Shown here in pieces: positions 11,252-19,162 of a DNA stretch of 64,000 nucleotides. The notes under the pieces are model-generated. The model made no database searches, was not told where the DNA came from, and worked only from the letters and a program-made list of their open reading frames with translations. Every line of letters begins with the position of its first letter. Positions within the stretch are counted from its first letter, which is position 1. Origin of the DNA: Microbulbifer sediminum (GTDB lineage: Bacteria > Pseudomonadota > Gammaproteobacteria > Pseudomonadales > Cellvibrionaceae); assembly GCF_021729035.1 (NCBI RefSeq), contig NZ_JAJSAP010000003.1, positions 310,001 to 374,000 on the forward strand, written 5' to 3'. Position numbers and translations under genes: made by a program.

Positions 11252-11902
11252 GTGCCACGTATTGTCCCGACCTTATTCGCCGTCCTGCTGGCAGGAGGCT
11301 GCAGCAACACCTCCCAAATCGAGCCGGTAATACCTACTTACCCCAAAATCACCATCGAGCGTGACAGCGCCCCGCCACTGGTGATCGAAAACAACGGCAG
11401 CCCCAATAGCCAGAAACTGTTTTTCATGGCCAATGAGGTCATCGCACTGGACGAAGAGATCGAGCAGTGGCGGCAGCGGACCCAGGGTGATCCGGCAGTC
11501 CTGCAACTGATGGTAGATACCATCAGTCAGAACCGTGCCGATGCGGCGGCGCAGCTGGAGGCGGCCTGGCAGGCTACCAATAGCCGATCCTGGGCATCGC
11601 TTTCGGAACATATCGAATCAGCCGATAAAAACATCCAGTCCGCACGCGACGCGATAGACAGTGACGTCCCGGATAGCGCCTATTGTCGCACCCAGATAAG
11701 CTCGGTCAGCGAAGGCTCATATATGCACTATATGCCGGAGGGTGCATTTCGCGCGGGTGAAGACGACTGGACCAGTTACACCCCCGGCTCGAAGATCAAG
11801 ATCGGCAATTACCGCTTTCGTGTTTCCGGTATGGACCAGGTATTCAATGAAAAAATCACCATCCTGCAGGACCCGTTCATCCATGTAATCCAACCACTTT
11901 AG
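11252..11902 (+). CDS. Predicted lipoprotein, first gene of a caspase-adjacent envelope operon
   Basis: A 216-aa protein starting at a GTG with an AAGGAA site just upstream. The N-terminus is a lipoprotein signal with lipobox LLAGGC (residues 11-16). Residues 60-150 are helical and charged, with coiled-coil character (EVIALDEEIEQWRQRTQ and onward). The C-terminal 60 residues look beta-rich (YMHYMPEGAFRAGEDDW, then KIKIGNYRFRVSG), a pattern faintly like PEGA-type surface domains. I do not recognise the family. Its stop codon overlaps the next start by one base, so the two are translationally coupled. It faces the secreted caspase-family gene 1.5 kb away, which is suggestive only. Confidence 0.8.
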   Translation: MPRIVPTLFAVLLAGGCSNTSQIEPVIPTYPKITIERDSAPPLVIENNGSPNSQKLFFMANEVIALDEEIEQWRQRTQGDPAVLQLMVDTISQNRADAAAQLEAAWQATNSRSWASLSEHIESADKNIQSARDAIDSDVPDSAYCRTQISSVSEGSYMHYMPEGAFRAGEDDWTSYTPGSKIKIGNYRFRVSGMDQVFNEKITILQDPFIHVIQPL

Positions 11903-12483
11903 TGGCGGCTATGGATATCAGGTCGTCACTGGAAAACATCGGTTCCATCTGGGCTGCAGCTGTGGCTGCGGTGGTTGCCGGCCCGCTGGGAGTCTGGGCA
12001 GGGGAAATAGATCCACCTGACCCCGCCGGCCTCGCCGTGAAGATGGCCATTCCTTTCTGCTGTATCTGCCTGTTCCTGGTATGGATCTGGGGCCCGGCCC
12101 TGGGCCGGACAGCGCGACGACTACTGGCGAGCGCAACACTGTTGCTCGGGTTACCGGCTCTGGCCTTCTACCTCCTTACCTATTTCAGTGTCGTCGTCTC
12201 GCAGCCGGTCCCCACAGAGGACGGCACGCGAAACATCCGGGTCACCGTCGGCAATGAGTTCCGCCCCGGCGTCGAACCCGGCAACCTGTTGCCGGCCGAG
12301 CTGTTGATGGATTATGCCTTTGATCCCGGCAAGATCTGGACGCCGGCATCGATCAGGTACAGCCAGGTAAAACTCAATGGCCTGTTTATCCTCAGCTTTG
12401 CCCTGCTCTCCACTGCCATGGCGCTGATCGCTGTCAGGCCGACAACCGGGAAAACACTGGGCGGCACGGAAGCACCGGCCTAA
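11902..12483 (+). CDS. Inner-membrane protein, middle gene of the envelope operon
   Basis: A 193-aa protein with four likely transmembrane segments: residues about 12-34, 48-66, 72-96 and 163-182. Between the third and fourth lies a periplasmic stretch of roughly 65 residues (VPTEDGTRNIRVTVGNEFRPG and onward). The annotated GTG overlaps the previous stop as TAGTG; an ATG three codons later is an equally possible start. No family is recognised. Its position between a lipoprotein and a predicted outer-membrane protein suggests a small envelope complex. Confidence 0.75.
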   Translation: MAAMDIRSSLENIGSIWAAAVAAVVAGPLGVWAGEIDPPDPAGLAVKMAIPFCCICLFLVWIWGPALGRTARRLLASATLLLGLPALAFYLLTYFSVVVSQPVPTEDGTRNIRVTVGNEFRPGVEPGNLLPAELLMDYAFDPGKIWTPASIRYSQVKLNGLFILSFALLSTAMALIAVRPTTGKTLGGTEAPA

Positions 12484-12495
12484 CCACAAGGAACC

Positions 12496-13299
12496 ATGGA
12501 GCAACGGATGCCCACCAACATCAGTAGAGCACTTGCTTGCTCCCTGCTAATCACAGCATCGCCAGTGATTGTCGCCCGGGCTGGCGATGGCTCGCCGGGA
12601 CTTGAGATCCACAAATTCGGTGGACTGGAAATGGGCTACGGCACCTATGCATTCCCGGAAAAACTCGACCAGACCATCGTCTTCCCGGTGGCGAACTTTA
12701 CCGGCGGTCTGGCCTACCAGCGCTTTAACCTTGCCCTGAATATTTCCGGCTCGGTGGAAGATGCCGAGGTTTCTGAGGAGGACTTTATCGGCGATGCCAG
12801 CCGGCAGGACCTGGATATCACTTTTGGCTACCAGGCCAGTGACCTGTTCAGCGTTTTTGTTGGCTACAAGTCAGGGGAGACAAGCCTGGACCTGTTTGTC
12901 CGGGACAGCGCCACCCGCGCGACGGATTACGAGTACTACCGGCAGTCCGGGCCATTTGCCGGACTCAATATCGGCAAGAGCTTTACCAATGCCGGTAAAC
13001 TGGATTTCTCTGTCGCCTATGCCTCACTGGATGCCGAAAATCGCTTCTTCGGTGACGGCGATGGCGTCGAAGCCGGTGAGATACTGGAATTTGATGACAT
13101 CAACGACAAGACCAACGGTAGCAGTAGCGGCTATTCCATCAACCTGGGCTGGACAATACCCATGTCCGGCAACCTGCTGTTCCGCAGCAAGCTCCGGTAC
13201 AACAGTTACCAGCAGGATATTCGTTTTGGTACCGTCCGTTTTGACAATGTCAGCGAACAGTCCACCATGCTGCTGGCCGGAATTATCGGCGTATTCTGA
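12496..13299 (+). CDS. Predicted outer-membrane beta-barrel protein, third gene of the envelope operon
   Basis: A 267-aa protein with a cleavable signal peptide ending near ARA-GDG. The mature part has alternating hydrophobic/aromatic residues typical of beta strands, for example FNLALNISGSV, LDITFGYQASDLFSVFVGY and LLFRSKLRYNSYQ, and it ends in VF, as outer-membrane proteins usually end in an aromatic residue. About 10-12 strands are plausible. An ATG 12 nt downstream with a GGAG site is an alternative start. It follows the membrane gene by 12 bp. Function unknown; a porin-like or transport role is only a guess. Confidence 0.75.
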   Translation: MEQRMPTNISRALACSLLITASPVIVARAGDGSPGLEIHKFGGLEMGYGTYAFPEKLDQTIVFPVANFTGGLAYQRFNLALNISGSVEDAEVSEEDFIGDASRQDLDITFGYQASDLFSVFVGYKSGETSLDLFVRDSATRATDYEYYRQSGPFAGLNIGKSFTNAGKLDFSVAYASLDAENRFFGDGDGVEAGEILEFDDINDKTNGSSSGYSINLGWTIPMSGNLLFRSKLRYNSYQQDIRFGTVRFDNVSEQSTMLLAGIIGVF

Positions 13300-13357
13300 T
13301 CGGTAGACTCTCGCCAGTTAACCTCCGCCAGCTAACTTCGGGACAGGGCCCTGGCCG

Positions 13358-14179
13358 CTAGAAACTCACCACATTGGGAATCTTCTTGTTCCTGGGCGGG
13401 GCAAAGTAGAAGGTTTCCAGCAGCGAGGAGTGCTCCCACGGCGTCTGGCGGTTGTCGGTGGCCCGCATAACGTCCCGGCGTACTTTCTTGAACAGCTCCT
13501 CGGCAGTTTCGGCACGGGTGATATGCCGCAGCAGTGCCCTGGTGTAGGTGCCATTCCTGCCCCGACCATCCTCGGCCACGTTGCCGGGCTCCGTGGCGTA
13601 GGCGATCAGGGTACTGGGCGGCGCCTCCACCATCGCCAGCCCCGCCTGGATTTCCCTTAACTGCGACTCCACCGTCCGGGTCTTCCTGAACGGATTGTTG
13701 CGGCAGGCGTCGAGTATCACAATATTCTGGCTACTGCTGGACTGCTCCACTTCCCGCAGCAGCTCATTGATCGAATACGCATTGGCGACCAGCTGCATGG
13801 GGTCATCGATGGATACACCTACGGGCACCAGGTAATTGGTATTCTGCAGCTGCACCCCGTGGCCGGCGTAATAGAAAACACTGACCGCATTCTCACCGGA
13901 AATCGAGCGGTAGAATTCCGCCACCGTTGCACGCAGCTGGCGCGGGTTCATATCTGTGGCCAGGGTTGTCCGGTAACGCAACTTTCGCAGTTTTTTCGCC
14001 ATATCACGGGCGTCATTGACGGGATTCCTGAGCGGGGCAAACTGGTAATCACTGTTGCCGATCACCAGCGCATAGCGTGGCAATGCTTCGTCGTAAGCAC
14101 TGCACTGGCCGGCAACCAGGGTTGCCGCCAGGAAGAGAAGAAACCGCAATCGACCTGTTCGACCTGAATCCTTGATCAC
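13358..14179 (-). CDS. Secreted caspase-family (peptidase C14) protein
   Basis: A 273-aa protein with an N-terminal signal peptide (residues 1-28) followed by a full caspase-like p20 domain. The fold start ALVIGNSDYQFAPLRNPVNDARDM is classic for bacterial metacaspase-like proteins. The catalytic dyad is intact: His107 in FYYAGHGVQ and Cys159 in VILDACRNNP. Clan CD enzymes of this type cleave after Arg/Lys or Asp. There is no extra effector domain, so targeting would depend on partners. The GTG start has an AAGGAGT site 6 nt upstream. It is convergent with the three-gene envelope operon. A secreted, single-domain caspase-like enzyme points to envelope rather than cytosolic action. Confidence 0.9.
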   Translation of the reverse strand: MIKDSGRTGRLRFLLFLAATLVAGQCSAYDEALPRYALVIGNSDYQFAPLRNPVNDARDMAKKLRKLRYRTTLATDMNPRQLRATVAEFYRSISGENAVSVFYYAGHGVQLQNTNYLVPVGVSIDDPMQLVANAYSINELLREVEQSSSSQNIVILDACRNNPFRKTRTVESQLREIQAGLAMVEAPPSTLIAYATEPGNVAEDGRGRNGTYTRALLRHITRAETAEELFKKVRRDVMRATDNRQTPWEHSSLLETFYFAPPRNKKIPNVVSF

Positions 14180-14259
14180 CGGGCACTCCTTTTATTACTG
14201 TCCATGCCACTGAGGGGCACAGGCTTTGCCGGGCCTACAGACTATAGCTGTCGACGACG

Positions 14260-15981
14260 TCAGCTGGTCTCGGAGGATTGTATCGGGGCCGAGATACCCG
14301 TGCCGTCGTCACTGACGGCCTTGCCCCCCGGGGCACCCCCGAAAACGCGACGCAGCAGGGGCAGGCCCCGACGCCAGCCGAGGATGCTCTGTGCAGCGAG
14401 CACGCCGCCGTACATTGCCCCGGCCACGCCACAGCTCATGATATCCTGCCCGGTCAGGTACAGGCCCTTGATGCGGGTTTTCGGGCGCAGCCAGCCCTGC
14501 CGGAAACGCTTCGGATCATGGTCGAGGCCATAGATCTCCCCCCGGGAATATTCGCAGAACCAGGCGGTGGACAGAGGCGTGGAAAGTTCACAGTAGTCGA
14601 CCTGGCCCCGCAGTTGCGGGAAGTGCCGGTAGAGATGCTCCAGCAGGCGCTGGCTGAATGCCTCCTTGAGCGCCTCGTAGTCGTCACCCCGCTTGCCCCA
14701 GGGCCGGTCCTTCCAGCCCTCGAACCACTCGTACCGGCCCGGCGCCACTATCTCGATGGTGGCCCGTCCCGGGTAGCGCGTATTGAAACTGGGGTCCTTG
14801 GCAGACGGAAAGGAGATATACACCAGCGGGATCTCGGCGTCGCTGTCGGCGAGAAACTTATCGACGTCGCCTTCGTAATCCACACTCGGGTAGAGCCAGT
14901 AATTGGTTTTCGGCAGGCCCAGTTCATCTGCGGTTTTCTGCAGGCCGATATACAGGCACAGGTGCGCCATGGAGGGCTCCACATCCTGCAGCTGGCGATC
15001 ATAGCCTGCGGCCTCGGTGGCACTGTGGGGCAGCAGGCGTTCAAAGGTATTGAGCACCCCCGCACCGGAAACCACCACCGGCGCCAGTATCTCGGTCCCA
15101 TCCGCCATACGCACGCCGCGGGCGCGATCACCATCCAGCAGGATGGTCTCCACTCGCGCGTAGGTAAACACCTCGCCACCGCTTTTCTGGATCTGGGGAA
15201 TGATGGTCTCGGCAATCCGGCTGGCACCGCCTACCGGGTAAAAACCACCGTACATGTAATGCTTGGCGATCAACGCGTGGATGATAAAACTGCTGGTTTT
15301 GGGCGTCATGCCGTTATCGCCCCACTGGCCGGTGAGGACCGCGATCAGCTCCTCGTTGTCAGTGAGCTCGCGCAGCACCTCGTATGTGGTGCGATTGAGG
15401 TAGGAGGGGAGGCGCCATTTCTTCAGCAGCGAGAGGGCGGGTGCGCACCAGCGCGGCAGGAGTTTTTCCATGGTCAACAGCGGCATGGCTTTGCCCACCG
15501 CTGCAATACGCCCGAAATACTGGTCGAGCGTTTTTTCCTCGCCCGGGAAACGCTGCAGCAATTCCCGCTTGAAGTTTTCCGGCCCCGCGCGCAGGTCATA
15601 TTGCTGCTCGCCGATACAGATCCGGTCATAGGTTTCGTCCATCGGCGCCCAGTGCAGATCTCCCGCGGAGAGGAAATCGAACAGGCGGCGGGTCATGGTG
15701 GGATGCCCGCCCACATCACCGATGTAATGCACGCCTACATCCCACTCATAGCCATTGCGGTCATAGGCATGGGTAAAGCCGCCGGCGGTATAGTGCTGCT
15801 CCAGCACCAGCACTTTTTTGCCCGCCGCACTGAGCAGCGCCGCCGTGGTCAGGCTGCCGATACCGGAGCCCACCAGGATGGCATCGTAGGGGCCATCGAG
15901 ACGGTTGGCACGATAGCGCCGCCCGATTCGCAGGCGGCTGGGTTTGGGGGCATTACTGGCGAGCATACCGGATTCGGCCAT
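14260..15981 (-). CDS. FAD-dependent oxidoreductase, all-trans-retinol 13,14-reductase / phytoene desaturase-like
   Basis: A 573-aa NAD(P)/FAD-binding protein. The dinucleotide motif is at residues about 35-60 (AILVGSGIGSLTTAALLSAAG, then VLVLEQHYTAGGF), and the C-terminal FAD signature includes GLYLTGQDIMSCGVAGAMYGG. The mid-region GVHYIGDVGG and the length match the retinol saturase / CrtI-related group, which reduces or desaturates polyene chains. No carotenoid or retinoid genes lie nearby, so the substrate is unclear and other lipids are possible. A GAGG site precedes the ATG. It is a single-gene unit with no obvious regulator. Confidence 0.88.
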   Translation of the reverse strand: MAESGMLASNAPKPSRLRIGRRYRANRLDGPYDAILVGSGIGSLTTAALLSAAGKKVLVLEQHYTAGGFTHAYDRNGYEWDVGVHYIGDVGGHPTMTRRLFDFLSAGDLHWAPMDETYDRICIGEQQYDLRAGPENFKRELLQRFPGEEKTLDQYFGRIAAVGKAMPLLTMEKLLPRWCAPALSLLKKWRLPSYLNRTTYEVLRELTDNEELIAVLTGQWGDNGMTPKTSSFIIHALIAKHYMYGGFYPVGGASRIAETIIPQIQKSGGEVFTYARVETILLDGDRARGVRMADGTEILAPVVVSGAGVLNTFERLLPHSATEAAGYDRQLQDVEPSMAHLCLYIGLQKTADELGLPKTNYWLYPSVDYEGDVDKFLADSDAEIPLVYISFPSAKDPSFNTRYPGRATIEIVAPGRYEWFEGWKDRPWGKRGDDYEALKEAFSQRLLEHLYRHFPQLRGQVDYCELSTPLSTAWFCEYSRGEIYGLDHDPKRFRQGWLRPKTRIKGLYLTGQDIMSCGVAGAMYGGVLAAQSILGWRRGLPLLRRVFGGAPGGKAVSDDGTGISAPIQSSETS

Positions 15982-16079
15982 GGGAACCTCGGCTGGTTAT
16001 TGTTGTTGCCAATAACATAACCCCTGCCCCCGGAGGCTGCAATTGCCGGATTGTGACAACCCCCTTGACCCGTGCACGG

Positions 16080-16373
16080 CTACCGGTCCGGGTCGGCGTG
16101 CGGCTCGACGGCCACCGGTTCCCGACCACGCTGCTGGTAACGTCCGGTCGCTGCCCACGCGAGCAGTGCGAACCAGGCAACCCAGGAGGCGATGGCCGGA
16201 ATGCAGGCGACAAGTATCTTGCCCGCATGGCGGCGATTGGCCACCAGCGCGACCAGGGCCGGCAGGAACCAGACAACCAGGAAGAATATTGCAAACAGCA
16301 GCCCCTTGAGCAATCCCATGGACTGCAGCGCCTGCAAGAATTGCTGCCCCAGCGCTTCAATATCGGTCATCAT
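16080..16373 (-). CDS. Superinfection-immunity-like small membrane protein
   Basis: A 97-aa protein with two transmembrane helices. The pattern FLPALVALVANRRHAGKILVACIPAIASWVAWFALLAWA is close to the Imm_superinfect family (related to T4 Imm), in which a Trp/Pro-rich first helix is followed by a basic turn and a second Trp-rich helix. In phages such proteins block DNA entry; in chromosomes the role is unknown. Its start codon overlaps the stop of the upstream small secreted protein (ATGA), so both are co-translated. There are no phage genes around it. Confidence 0.7.
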   Translation of the reverse strand: MMTDIEALGQQFLQALQSMGLLKGLLFAIFFLVVWFLPALVALVANRRHAGKILVACIPAIASWVAWFALLAWAATGRYQQRGREPVAVEPHADPDR

Positions 16374-16576
16374 GCCTGCCCCCGGATCACATCGGTTTCA
16401 CCTGCCATTCCCGGTCCCCGTATAAGGGGCTGACCAGGCTGCACAACCACAACCCCCAATCCCGGGCAGTGATGCGGTGATTTACCCCCGGGGCGCTCGG
16501 CAAGCCCCGCCATTGCAGCAGGCACAATAAGCGCCGGTAAGATTCCCAGCCAGATAACGGATTGGTTTTTTTTCAT
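16370..16576 (-). CDS. Small secreted protein, unknown
   Basis: A 68-aa protein with a clear signal peptide (Lys-rich start MKKNQS, hydrophobic WLGILPALIVPAAMAG) and a short Gly/Pro-rich mature part. A strong GGAG ribosome site stands 6 nt before the ATG, and its stop overlaps the next gene by 4 nt, which supports translation. No family recognised. Confidence 0.6.
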   Translation of the reverse strand: MKKNQSVIWLGILPALIVPAAMAGLAERPGGKSPHHCPGLGVVVVQPGQPLIRGPGMAGETDVIRGQA

Positions 16577-16648
16577 GGTTTGCTCCTCGCTAAAGACATA
16601 TCCCTGTAGTCCCCACGCAAAAACAAACCTTACAAATATCTCCCGCGC

Positions 16649-17260
16649 TTAAGGACTGAGTGAATGTATTACGCGCTTTTCGCGACCGGTCTGGCGCCAG
16701 ACGAACAGGCTCCAGGCAACCATGACTGCAGTTATCGCCAGCACAGTTACCAGCGCACTGGGCGATAACAGGTTGAAGCCTGTATCGATGGCCCCGAACC
16801 TTTCGGCCAGCTCCCAGAGAATAAAGATCGATATTTCCACGGCATACAACAACCAGGCGAAGCGCACGCCGCGGCGGCGGCGCTGGAGACGTAACAGGGC
16901 AAGGTCCATGTACGCCTGCACCGATTCGCCATGGGGCTCCATCAATCCCCGGCGATTGGTGATAGAAAAATTCAGGGCCCATACCACCAGCAAGAGGATT
17001 ACCGTCGCAAGCAGGATGTTCTCTGTGGATGCTGCGGAGAAGAGTCGCACCAGGGCAAACGTCACCAGGGCGATAGCAACCAGCCACTCGAGACCCGCGT
17101 TGATGCGCAGCCGGCGTTCCTGCCGACGCACATGCCGGATTATCTCTGTCCCTGCCGGCACTGGCCGGACCTGCTCCTGCCAGAGGTTCTCCAGACCGGA
17201 CCAATCATCCGCCGGATCACGTCCCGGGTGGTCGTTCGCCTGATGGGGGTTATCGCTCAC
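16649..17260 (-). CDS. Four-helix membrane protein encoded with the ECF sigma factor, possible anti-sigma factor
   Basis: A 203-aa protein starting at a GTG that overlaps the end of the sigma-factor gene by 11 nt, with GGGAGAA as ribosome site. The first 60 residues are soluble and acidic/basic, then four transmembrane helices follow (about residues 67-84, 92-110, 136-154 and 163-188). Tight coupling to an ECF sigma gene suggests that it restrains that sigma factor. It lacks a visible zinc-binding HxxxCxxC motif, so assignment as an anti-sigma factor rests on position only. Confidence 0.75.
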   Translation of the reverse strand: MSDNPHQANDHPGRDPADDWSGLENLWQEQVRPVPAGTEIIRHVRRQERRLRINAGLEWLVAIALVTFALVRLFSAASTENILLATVILLLVVWALNFSITNRRGLMEPHGESVQAYMDLALLRLQRRRRGVRFAWLLYAVEISIFILWELAERFGAIDTGFNLLSPSALVTVLAITAVMVAWSLFVWRQTGREKRVIHSLSP

Positions 17261-17753
17261 TGTATTCTCCCAGCCGTTTCGACAGTCGCTGGCGGGCACG
17301 ATTCAGGCGGACCGCCACATTGGATTCACTGATACCCAGCACTTCAGCGATCTCGCTGTAACTGAGCCCCTCCAGCCGCAGGCTGATCACCTGGCGCAGT
17401 CCCAGCGACAGTGCCTGCACCGCAGACAGAAGTTGCTCTGACTGCCGCTGGCCTGCCAGCCGTTCGGCCGGACCCGGTGCACTATCGGTCACACCTTCCA
17501 GTAAATCATCATCCTGGTCCGGTCGCCGTCGGGCCAGCTCGGTGACACTGCGATTGTGCGCTATGCGAAAGATGAAGGTTTTCACACTGGCCTCACCCCG
17601 AAAGCCCGGTAGCGCCCGCCAGATAGCCAGCCAGATGTCCTGCAACAGGTCATCCCGCTCCTCCGGGGTGCGGGTATAGGTGCCCGCGACACGGGCAATG
17701 CCCGCGCCGTAATCACTGATAAGCTGCTGAAACTGCGTGTCGCGGGCCTTCAA
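17250..17753 (-). CDS. RNA polymerase ECF-type sigma factor
   Basis: A 167-aa sigma-70-family protein of the extracytoplasmic-function group. Region 2 is at about residues 20-85 (DDLLQDIWLAIWRALPGF, then IFRIAHNRSVTELARRR). Region 4 covers about 110-160 (LRQVISLRLEGLSYSEIAEVLG and SNVAVRLNRARQRL). It would direct RNA polymerase to a small stress regulon. The start is an unusual TTG, with a perfect AAGGAG 5 nt upstream. The overlapping downstream membrane gene is the likely control partner. The trigger is unknown; ohr is divergent just upstream, which hints at oxidative or envelope stress. Confidence 0.93.
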   Translation of the reverse strand: MKARDTQFQQLISDYGAGIARVAGTYTRTPEERDDLLQDIWLAIWRALPGFRGEASVKTFIFRIAHNRSVTELARRRPDQDDDLLEGVTDSAPGPAERLAGQRQSEQLLSAVQALSLGLRQVISLRLEGLSYSEIAEVLGISESNVAVRLNRARQRLSKRLGEYSER

Positions 17754-17917
17754 GGCTGCTCCTTAACCCCGTCCATGTGTCACCCGGCTCTACAGTACCG
17801 CCGGCAGCAAAAAGCTTACATAAATTTTTTCCGCCCCGGCGCAGCCCGGTTCACTCCGGCCCGGGAGCAGCTGGCTACACTGCAGGGGCACCAGTTAACG
17901 AACCGGAGAGAGCTATC

Positions 17918-18340
17918 ATGAAGATCCTTTATACCGCTGTCGCTACCGCTACCGGTGGCCGTGACGGCGAGGCCAAATCGTCCGATGGCAAACTGGCCGT
18001 CAAGCTGGACGTGCCCGAGGAGATGGGCGGCAGTGGTGGCGACGGCACCAACCCGGAACAGCTCTTTGCCGCCGGCTACTCGGCCTGCTTTATCGGCGCC
18101 ATGAAACATGTCGCCGATAAAGGGGATCTGAAGCTGCCGGATGACACCAGTGTGCGCGCCGAGGTGGGCATCGGTCCGCAGGAGAAGGGTTTCGGGCTCG
18201 ATATCGACCTTCACATCAGCCTGCCGGGCATGGATGCGGACGAGGCGGAAAAAGTCGCCAACCGCGCTCACGAGGACGTCTGTCCCTACTCGCGGGCCAC
18301 CCGCAACAACGTGGACGTGCGGCTGCATGTGAAAACCTGA
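17918..18340 (+). CDS. ohr: Organic hydroperoxide reductase Ohr (OsmC family)
   Basis: A 140-aa thiol peroxidase that reduces organic and fatty-acid hydroperoxides with lipoylated proteins as electron source. Both catalytic cysteines are present: Cys57 in FAAGYSACFIGAM and Cys122 in EDVCPYSRATRNN. The start MKILYTAVATATGGRDG is typical of Ohr rather than OsmC. A GGAGAG site precedes the ATG; the longer in-frame extension upstream lacks homology. No ohrR regulator is adjacent, but an ECF sigma operon is divergent 165 bp upstream. Confidence 0.95.
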   Translation: MKILYTAVATATGGRDGEAKSSDGKLAVKLDVPEEMGGSGGDGTNPEQLFAAGYSACFIGAMKHVADKGDLKLPDDTSVRAEVGIGPQEKGFGLDIDLHISLPGMDADEAEKVANRAHEDVCPYSRATRNNVDVRLHVKT

Positions 18341-18729
18341 AGGGGATGAGCCGGCCCGGATCTCGCCCCGCCCCGATCCCGCACATTGGCGAGAGTTCTA
18401 CGGGGCTTATTCCGGCAGTCCCGCCCGGGCGGCAGTTCCGCAGCGGCAGAATCCCGTAATAACCCTGCAGGATCCGGATACCGCCATTCCCGCTCCTCGC
18501 CCACAATGGCGCCAGTAAAATCGGTGCGCAACCGAACCCGCTGCAAGACTGGTGCACCTGGCGCCAGCCGCTCGACCGGGCAGGGCCACGGTTGCCGGTA
18601 TGGACAATAACGGGTCCATAACGGGGTGCGGGATGGTTCACATAATGGGAAATTTTTCCCGCAGAGGTGCAACCACTGGCCGGTTGACGCGCTCAAACAC
18701 AGTACATCCCTGTCGAGAGGAGGAAAGCA
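18341..18729. other. Gene-free stretch between ohr and the 41-codon ORF
   Basis: I see no supported gene. The stretch is GC-rich with scattered stops in all frames. Its end carries a very strong GAGGAGGAAAG ribosome site that belongs to the next short ORF. Confidence 0.5.
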
Positions 18730-18855
18730 ATGCAAACGACCCCGGGTAACGCTCTACCGTCGTGGAGGAGACTGCTGAACACATGGCCGTCACTGCTCCT
18801 CCTTGCTGCCACAATCCTGTTTACCGCCCTGCCGGCGCTCTCCGCGGGGCACTAG
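18730..18855 (+). CDS. 41-aa single-helix small protein (candidate)
   Basis: A short ORF beginning MQTTPGNALPSWRRL, then a hydrophobic run (PSLLLLAATILFTALPALSA) and a stop directly after GH. The ribosome site GAGGAGGAAAG is 3 nt from the ATG and among the best in the window. It reads either as a single-pass membrane peptide or as the signal peptide of a gene that was cut off by a stop; the following 300 bp contain no clear continuation. Translation is likely, function unknown. Confidence 0.5.
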   Translation: MQTTPGNALPSWRRLLNTWPSLLLLAATILFTALPALSAGH

Positions 18856-19162
18856 CCGGCCCCGCGCGCTTCCCCCATCTCGGCGCCAGCAGCCGTAAGC
18901 CGCTTCGCACTCCCTTACGGGCAGCGAAAACGTTGCCCGCAACACCCTGCCCATCGATAAATTCAGCGGTAGCCCCCGGATTGAGGAATTTAATTACTGC
19001 TCCTTCGGCCCCTTTTTCAATAGGATATTCCCCAGGTGATGAATTTACGGGAGCCGGCCCCGGCTTTTCATCCCTCAGCCGAAGCATCGTACGCTGCTGC
19101 AAAGCTGGCGATGGCTGCCGCGGCACTCACGAGCTAACGCCAGTAGACCGGAGGTTCAGGTG
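18856..19162. other. Gene-poor stretch, possible gene relic
   Basis: No convincing gene. A section around 18960-19070 is noticeably richer in A/T than its surroundings, and one forward frame gives a plausible but short protein-like run (NTLPIDKFSGSPRIEEF) between stops. Open frames also exist on the reverse strand, but none has a recognisable domain. It may be a decayed extension of the 41-aa ORF. Confidence 0.3.

Noticed and set aside
14278..16020. A forward open frame of 580 codons opposite the FAD oxidoreductase gene
   Set aside because: It is a mirror of the real gene; no motif or ribosome site, and composition is unlike a folded protein.
18821..19126. A 101-codon reverse open frame in the gap before the flavin monooxygenase
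   Set aside because: It has no ribosome site or recognisable domain. I list the area as a possible relic only.
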